From NCBI GenBank assembly GCA_964406465.1, contig CAYORT010000001.1, positions 1 to 64,000 on the forward strand: a stretch of DNA of 64,000 nucleotides, written 5' to 3'. Shown here piece after piece: positions 27,138 through 36,041 of the stretch. The notes beneath the pieces were generated by a model. The model had not been told where the DNA came from. It did not search any database and saw only the letters and a program-made list of their open reading frames with translations. The stretch is from JAHEZL01 sp964406465. Its GTDB lineage: Bacteria; Bacteroidota; Bacteroidia; Flavobacteriales_C; GCA-002722245. A program made the translations under genes and the position numbers. Position 1 is the stretch's first letter. The number at the start of each line of letters is the position of its first letter.

Positions 27138-29705
27138 TTATTCGCCTTCCCATTCTAAACCTAAACGGGGTTGATTGGCTTCTTGTTTTTTATCGTCTTT
27201 TTTATCGTCTTTGTTTTTCTCACCAAACTCTTTCTTAAAGGCTTCTCGTAGCTCTGTTTTTCTCGAATCTGCTTTGCTCTTCACTATTTCTTTTCTCGCA
27301 TCTTTGTCGTATCCAAATTCAGGGTTATCAACTGTCCCTCTCATGTAAAAAGGAATGATTTCACTTTGATCTTCTTCTTGCTCAATAAATTCATTATTGT
27401 CTTTTTTCTTCTTTCTGTAAGCATTGATAAGTTGCGAACTTTTAATTTTAAAACGATAATTTATTTTTTCATCAAAGCCATGTTCACCTGCAATTTCAAC
27501 ATTCATGGCAGAGGATTTAATTTCCATGTTGGGAATGATGATCGTTTGATCGGCAATTTCAATGTCGTTTTCTAAGGTAGCAAAGCTTAAACGGGCCAAA
27601 TCCAAGTTTTTCATCTTGTATTCTTTTGCCAAGAACTCGTCTAGTTCAACCATTGAAGGGAATTCTGTTAGTTTACCGTTTTCAATTTTCAAATGAGCTC
27701 TGGTATACATTTTTTTCATGTCGATGTTAAGATTGCTATCTGCTTCTGCCTTGAAAAAAATGTTGCTGGTGAGCAATCCTTCAATATGCTTGTCCATGAT
27801 AAAATCTTGTCCGAAATTTTCAAACTGTGTAAACATCTTCTTTACATTAATTTTCTCTAGATGGCCACTGCATTCAAAAATAATCTTGTTGATGTTTGAC
27901 GCGTCTACAAAGCCATTTATTTTTGCATAGCCATCGCTAGTGCTGCACACAAAATCATTTAGTCTTAAGGCTTGGTCTTCTAGTGTGGCATCTCCTTTTA
28001 CGTTTTTGGCTTCAAATTTCCTAAAGATGAAATGGCCAATATTAAAATCAAGTTGAAGTGTAGTTTTTTCGGGGAGTGAAAGTTTGTAATCGTCTTCTGT
28101 TGCCGACTCTGATGCCGATAGGAATTCATCCATGTTGAATGTGTTCGATTGTACCGCCGCACTCATTTTAAAATCGGCTTTACCAAGCAAAAACAAATAT
28201 ATATCGGGTACTTTACCTTGTATACTGAAATCAGAGGAGTTGGCCATTCCCATAATCGAGTCAACGGCAAAATCTCTATTGTTGAACGATATTTTACCAT
28301 GAATATTTTTGTATTGATTTGGGTCGTCAACCAGTTTCACGTTCACGTTAGAAAACACCATTTCGCCATCTGATTTTAAACGATCTAGATATTGCGTTTT
28401 TTGTTCAATGAATATATCTACTAATTTCCCCTGGAAGTCGAATGAAGCATGAGTGCTTCCGCTCATTTCTTCTACATTTTTTAGTGCGATTTTCTTTTGC
28501 AAATCATCAAGGGCGACATCGGCGGTTCCTTTAAATTTGATGTAAGGATTTTTCATTTCACTAATCGCCAATTCTCCTTTTATCGTTGAGTTTTCGCCTA
28601 GTTGCAATGCAAATTGTTTAATATTTATTTTGTGCGCATCAAGAACACTTTTTCCATCAAAAAGGTATTGCCCTTTCAATGCTATGTCATCAAATGAAAC
28701 ATTCTCTTCTTTCAATGTAAATTTTACGTCGTTGGCATCAAAATTAACTTTGATGTCGGGAGCTCTTACCTCATTTAAAGTGTTATCAATAACAACAGCG
28801 AATGAACTTTCTCCATCCGGACTCAATTTCGATAGGTCTTCCAAGTAGTTTGGTGGCAGCACAGAAAGCAAGTCGGCCACATCAATTTTATCTGTATTGG
28901 CTTTTAAATCGAAATGAATCCCATCTTTTTTGTCTTGAATGGAGCCGCCGCCATTTACCATAAATTTTTCATCCACTTCTAATTCAATTTCTCGAAGTTT
29001 GAGTTCATAAGTGTCGAAATAGAAATTACCCCCTTTTAAATGGTGCTCAAGTGGAACCATTTTATCGAAAACGAAATCGGGATTCTGCATTTTTTTGATG
29101 GCCATTGTTCCTTCCGATGCGAAAGCAATGTTGTTGTCGTTGAAAATAGGGTACAAGTCGATTTTTTGCAGCAGGAAGGTGTATTTACTTTCTTCGTCTT
29201 GGTTGAAATAAGAGAAGGTAATATCATCTAAGTTAATCATGGTTAGATTAACTTCAACACCACCATCTTCTTCCTCTTCACCAGGTTCTTCGGGTGTTTC
29301 TTGCCAAATAAGATAATTGGCTTTAGCACCTAATTCGTAGCCAATATTCATTTCACCTTCTTGAAGATCAACGGCATCAATCTCAAAATTTTTGGTGAAG
29401 ATAGACAGCATGTCGAACATCAAGTACACTTTCTTAGCGCGCAAAAGGGGCGGAGCATCTTTGGCAATACCGGGCGCGGTGATGTTGTTTAATTCTAATG
29501 ATGCTTTCGGAAATTTTGAGAAAAGAGAAAAGTGAATATCTTCTTCGTTGATGATGATTTTTCTGGTGAAGTTTTTTTGAAGCTCTTTCACTACTGCCGA
29601 GCGAACTTCATCTTGATAAACAGTTCCAATCACTACTCCTGTTGCAATAAACAACAGGAATAGTCCAAGAATTATCAATCCTATTATCTTGAGTTTGCGT
29701 TTCAA
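27138..29705 (-). CDS. AsmA-like family envelope protein
   Basis: An 855-residue protein with one N-terminal membrane helix (about residues 7-29) and a long periplasmic beta-rich region. The opening after the helix (V-V-K-E-L-Q-K-N-F-T-R-K-I; H-F-S-L-F-S-K-F-P-K-A-S-L-E-L-N-N-I) is characteristic of Bacteroidota AsmA-like proteins, and the AsmA C-terminal region lies at about 560-780. The last 70 residues are lysine/aspartate-rich and disordered. AsmA-type proteins form grooves thought to carry phospholipids between membranes; the specific role here is inferred. It lies 12 bases after the pseudouridine synthase gene and 4 bases before a sensor kinase. Confidence 0.85.
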   Translation of the reverse strand: MKRKLKIIGLIILGLFLLFIATGVVIGTVYQDEVRSAVVKELQKNFTRKIIINEEDIHFSLFSKFPKASLELNNITAPGIAKDAPPLLRAKKVYLMFDMLSIFTKNFEIDAVDLQEGEMNIGYELGAKANYLIWQETPEEPGEEEEDGGVEVNLTMINLDDITFSYFNQDEESKYTFLLQKIDLYPIFNDNNIAFASEGTMAIKKMQNPDFVFDKMVPLEHHLKGGNFYFDTYELKLREIELEVDEKFMVNGGGSIQDKKDGIHFDLKANTDKIDVADLLSVLPPNYLEDLSKLSPDGESSFAVVIDNTLNEVRAPDIKVNFDANDVKFTLKEENVSFDDIALKGQYLFDGKSVLDAHKINIKQFALQLGENSTIKGELAISEMKNPYIKFKGTADVALDDLQKKIALKNVEEMSGSTHASFDFQGKLVDIFIEQKTQYLDRLKSDGEMVFSNVNVKLVDDPNQYKNIHGKISFNNRDFAVDSIMGMANSSDFSIQGKVPDIYLFLLGKADFKMSAAVQSNTFNMDEFLSASESATEDDYKLSLPEKTTLQLDFNIGHFIFRKFEAKNVKGDATLEDQALRLNDFVCSTSDGYAKINGFVDASNINKIIFECSGHLEKINVKKMFTQFENFGQDFIMDKHIEGLLTSNIFFKAEADSNLNIDMKKMYTRAHLKIENGKLTEFPSMVELDEFLAKEYKMKNLDLARLSFATLENDIEIADQTIIIPNMEIKSSAMNVEIAGEHGFDEKINYRFKIKSSQLINAYRKKKKDNNEFIEQEEDQSEIIPFYMRGTVDNPEFGYDKDARKEIVKSKADSRKTELREAFKKEFGEKNKDDKKDDKKQEANQPRLGLEWEGE

Positions 29706-29717
29706 AATTCAAAAATT

Positions 29718-30755
29718 TTAACCCAACATTTTCAAAAATCGAATCTCGTTTTCTGTTAAATATCTCCAAGTACCTCTTGGCAAGTCTTTTTTGGTTAAAC
29801 CAGCAAAATAAACTCTATCCAAACGAACCACTTGGTAATCGAGATGTTCAAATATACGTCTTACAATACGGTTTTTTCCCGAATGTATTTCAATACCTAT
29901 TTCTTTTTTATTTTCCTTGCTCACATAAGCCACTTCATCTGGCTTGATGAAGCCATCTTCTAAAGTTAAACCTTCGCTAATTTTATGGAAATCTTCCATG
30001 GAGATAGCGCGGTTTAATTCAACATGATAAATTTTCTTTACCAAATGTTTGGGGTGAATAAGCTTTTGGGTGAGTTCACCATCGTTGGTAAGTAGTAATA
30101 CTCCGGTGGTGTTTCTGTCCAATCTCCCTACAGGGTAAACGCGTACTTTTTTATCTAAGCCTTTAAGCAAATCCATTACAGTTCTGCGTTTTTCGGGGTC
30201 ATCCATGGTAGTGATGAAATCCTTAGGTTTATTCAATAAGATGTAGGCCAATTGTTCAGCACGAAGTGTTTCTTTGCCGTATTGAATTTTATCTGTCATG
30301 GCTACTTTGGTACCCACTTCGGTGACTACTTTTCCATTTACAGAAATAGCACCTATTTTTATCAATTCGTCGGCCTCTCTTCTTGAGCATACTCCGGCAT
30401 TAGAGATGAATTTGTTCAATCTAATTAAGCCATCGTCTTTTTTGAGATTTTCTGGCTTAGCCACCAATTTCTTTCTAGGAACAGCTTTTTCTCCGCCCCA
30501 CCAGCCAGTTTCGCTGCGTTCTTTTTTGCCGAATTCCTTTTTGAAAGGTTTTTTATCGCCGGGTTTGGCATCTTTTTGCCAAGGCTTCTTTTCTGTTTGT
30601 CCGGCAGGTTTGCCGTCATTAGTCCAAGATTTCTTGGTGCCAGCACTAGCTGGTTTTTCATCTTTGCGGAAAGGCTTGCCATCACGGCGGTCTTTGTTGT
30701 TAGGCCTTTCATCGCGTTTCTTAGGGTTAAATTTCCCTGGCCTTTTGTTTTCCAT
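29718..30755 (-). CDS. RluB/RsuA-family rRNA pseudouridine synthase with basic N-terminal extension
   Basis: A 345-residue protein. Residues 1-108 are a low-complexity Lys/Arg/Pro/Gly-rich extension, typical of Bacteroidota members and probably RNA-binding. An S4 RNA-binding domain follows (I-R-L-N-K-F-I-S-N-A-G-V-C-S-R-R-E-A-D, 111-160), then the pseudouridine synthase domain with catalytic aspartate D213 in G-R-L-D-R-N-T-T-G. It should isomerise a uridine in 23S rRNA (RluB type, by length and domain order), but RsuA or RluF specificity cannot be excluded. It is the first gene of a tightly spaced minus-strand run. Confidence 0.9.
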   Translation of the reverse strand: MENKRPGKFNPKKRDERPNNKDRRDGKPFRKDEKPASAGTKKSWTNDGKPAGQTEKKPWQKDAKPGDKKPFKKEFGKKERSETGWWGGEKAVPRKKLVAKPENLKKDDGLIRLNKFISNAGVCSRREADELIKIGAISVNGKVVTEVGTKVAMTDKIQYGKETLRAEQLAYILLNKPKDFITTMDDPEKRRTVMDLLKGLDKKVRVYPVGRLDRNTTGVLLLTNDGELTQKLIHPKHLVKKIYHVELNRAISMEDFHKISEGLTLEDGFIKPDEVAYVSKENKKEIGIEIHSGKNRIVRRIFEHLDYQVVRLDRVYFAGLTKKDLPRGTWRYLTENEIRFLKMLG

Positions 30756-30826
30756 TATTTCAAATTTAGCAGTAAAGTTACAATATTATCTTTGCGGTTG
30801 TGTTTTTAAAATTTTTTTAGAATTTT

Positions 30827-30853
30827 CCAACCTTTACATTCTCGCATGGTCTT
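30827..30853 (+). promoter_or_regulatory. Possible ECF-sigma-type promoter
   Basis: CCAACC (30827-30832) and GGTCTT (30848-30853) are 15 bases apart, resembling the AAC...GTC pattern of promoters read by extracytoplasmic-function sigma factors, which often drive their own gene. They stand 29 bases before the ATG of the sigma-factor remnant. The identification rests on pattern only. Confidence 0.35.
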
Positions 30854-30881
30854 TAGCACAAAGACGTTAAAATTTTAATGA

Positions 30882-30983
30882 ATGAGTGAAGACCAAAAAG
30901 AGCTAATTCAACGGTGTATTCGTGGTGAGCGGAAGGCGCAGGTTATCTCAATCAATGCCTTTGAGAATATGGTTCACTTTTAG
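30882..30983 (+). pseudogene. N-terminal remnant of an ECF sigma-factor gene
   Basis: An ATG at 30882 opens a 33-codon frame whose first 20 residues (M-S-E-D-Q-K-E-L-I-Q-R-C-I-R-G-E-R-K-A-Q) look exactly like the start of a Bacteroidota ECF sigma factor, which normally continues with L-Y-x-R-Y and runs to about 180 residues. Resemblance stops at the glutamine; 13 unrelated codons and TAG follow. None of the rest (regions 2 to 4) is found downstream before the desaturase gene. A deletion or insertion seems to have removed it. Confidence 0.5.
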
Positions 30984-31067
30984 TTTGCATTTTCAAAGCA
31001 AATTGGCTCTTTATCAGCCACCTCTTTTTCCTGCTAAAAACTCTTAAAAGATTTCACATATTCTCAA
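30961..31067. repeat. Inverted repeat after the sigma-factor remnant
   Basis: TTGAGAATATG (30961-30971) recurs as its exact complement CATATTCTCAA (31057-31067). Smaller hairpins lie inside (TTTGC/GCAAA and TGGCT/AGCCA). The element starts inside the non-sigma part of the remnant frame and resembles a small non-coding mobile element, but no target-site duplication was recognised. The rest of the 393-base gap (30756-31148) holds only the remnant and two putative promoters. Confidence 0.4.
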
Positions 31068-31099
31068 CAAAGCAAACTTGTCTTCATTTTAAAGCTATC

Positions 31100-31127
31100 T
31101 TGCCTTAACATTTGCCATCTAATTTTG
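31100..31127 (+). promoter_or_regulatory. Bacteroidota-type promoter for the desaturase gene
   Basis: TTG (31100-31102) and TAATTTTG (31120-31127) are separated by 17 bases, fitting the phylum's TTG-N17-23-TAnnTTTG housekeeping promoter. The second element ends 21 bases before the desaturase ATG. Confidence 0.45.
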
Positions 31128-31148
31128 GTGATCGTAAAAAATTAAGCA

Positions 31149-32231
31149 ATGATTACCGATAGATATAAGTTTTCTAAAGACATCAATCCGCAATTCTTCA
31201 ATACGCTTAAAGCTAGAGTGAATGCGTATTTCGACAATCACAATTTATCTAAACAAGGAAACAGTCGCATCGTGGTGAAAGCCATTGTGATGACTTTAAT
31301 TTATTTTGTGCCTTTTGCATTATTGTTAACTGGAGTGGTTCAACATCCGATTTTGATGTTGTTCATGTGGGTGATCATGGGATTGGGCATGGCTGGTATT
31401 GGTTTATCGGTAATGCACGATGGAAATCATGGTTCTTTTTCTAAGAATAAGTGGGTGAATAAAATTACCGGATTAACAGCTAATTTCATTGGCGGAAATG
31501 CTAAATTGTGGAAATTGCAGCACAATGTATTACATCACACCTTTACCAATGTTTACAAGGCTGATGAAGATATCGATGGTCCGGGAATTCTACGATTTTC
31601 CCCCAATCACGAACGAAAAAAGATCCACCGTTATCAGCACATTTACGCAGTTTTTTTATATGGTTTAATGACCATTGGATGGGCTGGATGGGCCGACCAT
31701 ATTCAGGCCAATTCTTTCAAAAAAAAGGGATTGATTAAAGAGAATAAATTCGTAAAAGAAATGTTCATTTTAACTTTGTGGAAGTTATTCTATTTCTTGT
31801 ACGTTTTAGTTATTCCTATAGTGGTTTTTAATTTACCTCTTTGGTGGACTCTTCTAGGTTTTTTATTGATGCACATTACCTGTGGTATATTTTTAGGTTT
31901 GGTTTTTCAATCGGCGCATGTGGTTCCTAGCTCTGAGTTTCCTTTGCCAAACGACAGTGGAGTGATTGAAAATAATTGGGCTATTCATCAGTTGTTAACT
32001 ACGGCTAATTTTGCACCTAAAAGCAGAATTTTTTCGTGGTTTATTGGTGGCTTAAATTATCAAATTGAACATCACTTATTTTCTAATATTTCGCATGTGC
32101 ACTATCGAAAAATTTCGGTGATAGTTAAAGAAACTGCAGCAGAGTATAATTTGCCTTACCACACGCAAAGAAATTTTTTGCGTGCGGTGGCTAGTCATTT
32201 GCAAATGTTGAAGTATTTGGGCAGAGCCTAA
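31149..32231 (+). CDS. Front-end-type membrane fatty acid desaturase
   Basis: A 360-residue integral membrane di-iron desaturase with several hydrophobic helices. The three histidine boxes are H90-D-G-N-H94, H125-N-V-L-H129-H130 and Q305-I-E-H308-H309. Glutamine in place of the first histidine in the third box is the mark of front-end (delta-5/delta-6) acyl desaturases, which insert a double bond between an existing one and the carboxyl end. Unlike the eukaryotic enzymes it has no cytochrome b5 domain at its N terminus, so it needs a separate electron donor. Regiospecificity cannot be assigned by sequence alone. A phylum-type promoter precedes it. Its stop is two bases from the stop of the convergent gene. 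Confidence 0.88.
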   Translation: MITDRYKFSKDINPQFFNTLKARVNAYFDNHNLSKQGNSRIVVKAIVMTLIYFVPFALLLTGVVQHPILMLFMWVIMGLGMAGIGLSVMHDGNHGSFSKNKWVNKITGLTANFIGGNAKLWKLQHNVLHHTFTNVYKADEDIDGPGILRFSPNHERKKIHRYQHIYAVFLYGLMTIGWAGWADHIQANSFKKKGLIKENKFVKEMFILTLWKLFYFLYVLVIPIVVFNLPLWWTLLGFLLMHITCGIFLGLVFQSAHVVPSSEFPLPNDSGVIENNWAIHQLLTTANFAPKSRIFSWFIGGLNYQIEHHLFSNISHVHYRKISVIVKETAAEYNLPYHTQRNFLRAVASHLQMLKYLGRA

Positions 32232-32233
32232 TT

Positions 32234-35233
32234 TTACTGTTTAATGATTTTGCTTTGTTGAATACTCGACTGATTCTGAACCGTGATGAAATAAATACCG
32301 TCATCATATTGGTTGATATTCAATGTTAAATTGGAAGAACTAGAAATTCCTTGTTGCAACAACTTACCTTGTTCATCCCTTATGCTATAAGTAAACATCT
32401 CGTTTGATTGAATGTAAATTTCATCTTTAGCAATGCTTGGAAAAACTTTTGTTTTCGATTGAACTTCATTATTCACTGAAGTAGAAAGATCTACCAATTG
32501 ACAAGCAGCAAATTCAGAGGTGCTGTTGTTTCCATCGGTAGCAAGCGCCGTAAGATATTGTCCGGGATTAACAATAACAGTAATAGTTTTATTGATGGTA
32601 GCATTTCCAGAACCATTGGTAGAGATGGTTTCGCTGCCAATTAAGATCTGACCTTCACCATTTCCTATTGCATCGCAACTGTCGTTGATATAATATTGAA
32701 TAGTGAACGATTCATTGGGAACCGAATTAAAAGTTCCAGTAATCTGAATGTCGTTTGCACTTGCATGAGCGCCTGTAAATTCAGGAAAGTTCATGTTGTC
32801 ATTTGGTCCCGAGTCGCTATCTTGAAAATCATTACCATTTGGAGAATCGTCGGCACCTAAATCTATCGCCATTTCAGCATTGGCATAGAAAATATTCGAT
32901 ACAAATGCATTGCCAATTCCAACATCTCCAAAGGTGACAATACCGTGTGAGTTATTGAATGTAATGATGTTTCCTTCGTTGGCATTGGCGCCCCCAATCA
33001 TATTATCGTGACAAGCACCTTTCATGATAATACCGCCGCAAAAGTTTCCAATATCACCATTGCCTAACTGATATGTTTGAGTGGCGTCGGTACCAATGAA
33101 GTTAGATTGTATGGTATTGTTGTATACATCTTCCATCCAAATGCCTGCTTCGCCGCTTGAGTTATCGCAAATTACATTGGGTGCTAAGCTATTTCCAATA
33201 GTGTTGTTATTGGTAGAATTTGTAAGAGTAATACCCGAAGAATTATTTCCTAGTGCGCTCATTCCATCGCACGCGATACCTATGTAATTGCCTAAAATTT
33301 CGTTGTGTTGCGAGTGAGCCCCAGAAATATAGATTCCTCTATTACCGCCTGAAATAAGATTTCTAAGAGAACTAGAAGTTCCACCTATTGTGTTGTATGA
33401 ACAAGAATCGTTTATTTCAATACTATGCGCTCCAGTGCCTGTGCTGGCCATACCACTTAAGTCGCTTCCGAAATAATTATTAGTAATGCTGTTGTTGTTC
33501 GACTTATTCAAAATAATACCTCCCACTATAAGATTTCTTGAAGCGTTGGTGTTCCCACCAATATTGCTGTTGTTTTGGTTGTTGATGTTGATAGCGCCCC
33601 AATACGGTGTAGTGCCATCGGCTCCAACACCAATGTAACAACCTTCAATGTGGTTGTCGTCTTTGCTTTTTGAGTACCCTTCTTCGTAAAGTATATCAAT
33701 ATTTCCATTGATGATAGCCATTCCTTTAAGGGTGTTATTTCCGCAATGGTACGCCAAGGCATGCGCACCACCATCTTCGGCATTAAGTAAAATGTTGATG
33801 GTGGTGTTTAAGCCTTGATCAAAATTATTTGTGTTGGCACTTGCGCCTGTTTGCGTGAAACCATCAATGTAAGTTGGGTAGAACATTTCAGGCAAGTAAG
33901 TAGCAGGTTTAATTGTTTTGAGTGCACTTGCACCGCTGGTGATAGCAAAAGTAATGGGTAGTGCTACGGTATCGTAACCATCGTAAATTGGTCTAGCATT
34001 CGACTCTTGAATGGCGGCTCTAAAAGAACATAAGTTCGATGTTGTTTTACAAATGCCATCGCCGGGAGTAGCATCTTCTAAATCACCAGTTGAATTCACT
34101 ACAAACGAAGTAACTGTTCTTTTTGAAAAGCTAATTGGCACGCGAATTAAGTCGCGATCATAAGTTCCGCTATTCCATTTTGTGTAATAGAGAAAGCAAT
34201 TCTGACCGGTTATTTCAAAATTTCTGCTGGTGTCGTTGTGGTCGATTAGTGATGGATAATTTGACCCACCAACGCCCCAAGTTTGTTGCACTTGCATGAT
34301 AAATTGTTTGCTCGACCAATGGATGAGGTCATCTGAAAGTGAATAATAGAATCCATATTTCAATGCGCCATTAACTTCGCCCACAGTGAAATCAACTAAA
34401 ATGTATTTTCCAAAAAAGGTGTTGTAAGAAATACTAGCACACATTTTTCCAATTTGATCTCTGGAAACAGGCTCTAGAACATGGTCGGCAGCAGTATAGC
34501 CACTTTGGGTATAAGGATTCACAAATTGAACATTGAATCCGCTGCCGTCCCAACCACGCCAACTTGATGGATCGCTTAAATTATTTGTTCTAATAATACC
34601 AGCTCCCCATTGTTGTGCTTGATAGGTTTCAAGTTGTAACATTTTGTAGTAGTAGCCATCTTTTTCGATGATATTAGAACCACCAAAAATTCCAAACGGA
34701 CTATGTGTAGTTGGGTAAGGAGATTGGTATGGCGATGATGCTACTAAATGAGATGGCGCAGCAGCATGCGTGTAAGTTGCTCCGCTATCCGACGATGACG
34801 CATAAGTGATGGAGTTGTACCAGCAGTTGTTCCAATTGCCGCAAGGAACATATTCGTTATGCACTAAAGCGTGAATGTTTTTTCCATCTAAGGTATACGT
34901 TGCGCTAATCCATTCATTGTTATTGAAGTCGGCGGGGTTAGAGCTTTGATGTGAAGACATGATAGCATTGCAATCTTTCGTCAATGAATTGAAATCATTA
35001 CCAGTCATTCTCCAGTTGGTGTAATGAGAAGCAATAAGGTTGATAGTTCCCGAGGCATCACGAAATGCTCGAGTTGGTATATCTGGAATATCTTCAGTAT
35101 GGCATTTATCGGTGGTATAATCAAAAACAATTTCAGCGGCGCCTGTATTTACTGTTGCGTAACCAGGGTATTCTATTTGCGCATTTAAGGTTAATGATGT
35201 AATTGCAGCGAGGGTGAGTATAAATTTATTCAT
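32234..35233 (-). CDS. Secreted multidomain protein: propeller-like domain, CSLREA-like motif, beta-helix, type A sorting domain
   Basis: I place the start at the ATG at 35233, which gives signal peptide M-N-K-F-I-L-T-L-A-A-I-T-S-L-T-L-N-A-Q; a frame extending to 35347 adds 38 basic residues without a signal character. About 999 residues. Residues 20-370 have repeated strand motifs resembling a GH43/GH32-like five-bladed propeller (inference). A C-S-F-R-A-A-I-Q-E-S-N-A motif resembles the CSLREA region that precedes beta-helix domains in secreted proteins. Residues about 470-820 are right-handed beta-helix repeats (N-x-I-x-x-N-x-I-G). The C terminus ends as a T9SS type A domain (G-I-Y-F-I-T-V-Q-N). 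Surface polysaccharide binding or cleavage is plausible but unproved. Confidence 0.8.
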   Translation of the reverse strand: MNKFILTLAAITSLTLNAQIEYPGYATVNTGAAEIVFDYTTDKCHTEDIPDIPTRAFRDASGTINLIASHYTNWRMTGNDFNSLTKDCNAIMSSHQSSNPADFNNNEWISATYTLDGKNIHALVHNEYVPCGNWNNCWYNSITYASSSDSGATYTHAAAPSHLVASSPYQSPYPTTHSPFGIFGGSNIIEKDGYYYKMLQLETYQAQQWGAGIIRTNNLSDPSSWRGWDGSGFNVQFVNPYTQSGYTAADHVLEPVSRDQIGKMCASISYNTFFGKYILVDFTVGEVNGALKYGFYYSLSDDLIHWSSKQFIMQVQQTWGVGGSNYPSLIDHNDTSRNFEITGQNCFLYYTKWNSGTYDRDLIRVPISFSKRTVTSFVVNSTGDLEDATPGDGICKTTSNLCSFRAAIQESNARPIYDGYDTVALPITFAITSGASALKTIKPATYLPEMFYPTYIDGFTQTGASANTNNFDQGLNTTINILLNAEDGGAHALAYHCGNNTLKGMAIINGNIDILYEEGYSKSKDDNHIEGCYIGVGADGTTPYWGAININNQNNSNIGGNTNASRNLIVGGIILNKSNNNSITNNYFGSDLSGMASTGTGAHSIEINDSCSYNTIGGTSSSLRNLISGGNRGIYISGAHSQHNEILGNYIGIACDGMSALGNNSSGITLTNSTNNNTIGNSLAPNVICDNSSGEAGIWMEDVYNNTIQSNFIGTDATQTYQLGNGDIGNFCGGIIMKGACHDNMIGGANANEGNIITFNNSHGIVTFGDVGIGNAFVSNIFYANAEMAIDLGADDSPNGNDFQDSDSGPNDNMNFPEFTGAHASANDIQITGTFNSVPNESFTIQYYINDSCDAIGNGEGQILIGSETISTNGSGNATINKTITVIVNPGQYLTALATDGNNSTSEFAACQLVDLSTSVNNEVQSKTKVFPSIAKDEIYIQSNEMFTYSIRDEQGKLLQQGISSSSNLTLNINQYDDGIYFITVQNQSSIQQSKIIKQ

Positions 35234-35285
35234 GCCAACGATTTTTTGGTTCGTTGACTTCTTACGCAAAAAAACGTTTCTGGTT

Positions 35286-35942
35286 TTATTTTTTAGTAAT
35301 GAGCAATAAATCGTTGCCGCCTTCAATTCCTTTAAGAACCTTAACAAGGCTATATTCTTCGAGATATTTTATCATCTTAATATTTCGCTCAGTGTATTTG
35401 TTCTTGATGTTCACAGTATTGAACAAAATGTTTCCTTTACCAACTGTTGCGTTTAAAACATTTTGTAAAAACTCTTCAGATGAAAATTGAATCGGAGTTT
35501 CTTTGTCGATGAATAAATCAACGATAATCAAATCATATTTCAGTTTGTTGTTTTTGATGAAAGTAAAAGCATCTTCTTGAACAATTTTGAGATTTGAAAA
35601 TCTATTGACATCAAAGTATTTTTTGGCAATATCTACTACAACTGGATCAATTTCAACAGCAGTGATAGGAGCTTCATTTTGAAAATCTTTGCGAAGTGTT
35701 TCAATCACACAGCCTGCGCCCATACCCAAAATTAGAATGGCTTTACTGTCGCTTATAATGTTTTTTCCGAAGCCATTCAAACCTACAGCTAGCGCTCGTT
35801 GCAAAGCACCATACGAGTAATTTGCATTTTTAGAATCGAGCATTAATTTGCCGTCATACCAGTTTAGTTCTAGCTGTCCGTTGATTTGTGATTTTACTAC
35901 TTTCCCTTTTAATGGAACGAGATAACTTAGCAGTTTTTTCAT
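35286..35942 (-). CDS. Spermidine synthase-like methyltransferase-fold protein
   Basis: A 218-residue protein with the Rossmann fold of spermidine synthases: I-L-I-L-G-M-G-A-G-C-V (glycine-rich loop), the acidic strand end A-V-E-I-D-P-V-V-V-D-I-A, Q-E-D-A-F-T-F, and the D-L-I-I-V-D-L-F segment where spermidine synthases have a catalytic Asp. It lacks the long N-terminal beta-domain of true spermidine synthases and may act on another substrate. No partner decarboxylase is nearby. It is on the minus strand about 100 bases downstream of the YifB-like gene and 52 bases before the next gene. Confidence 0.75.
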   Translation of the reverse strand: MKKLLSYLVPLKGKVVKSQINGQLELNWYDGKLMLDSKNANYSYGALQRALAVGLNGFGKNIISDSKAILILGMGAGCVIETLRKDFQNEAPITAVEIDPVVVDIAKKYFDVNRFSNLKIVQEDAFTFIKNNKLKYDLIIVDLFIDKETPIQFSSEEFLQNVLNATVGKGNILFNTVNIKNKYTERNIKMIKYLEEYSLVKVLKGIEGGNDLLLITKK

Positions 35943-36041
35943 GCATGAAAGATAGAAAATTTAATCAAGAGTGAGTCTGAGGTGCAGTGTTGTGAATTCA
36001 TTGTAAAATAAGTCACTCTCGTTCCCCTTTCTCACTCTGAT

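Noticed and set aside
30298..30870. 190-codon plus-strand frame opposite the pseudouridine synthase
   Set aside because: It mirrors the basic low-complexity N-terminal extension and S4 domain of the real gene and resembles no family.
35234..35347. N-terminal extension of the beta-helix protein
   Set aside because: The extension is basic and unlike a signal peptide, whereas the ATG at 35233 begins a perfect one.
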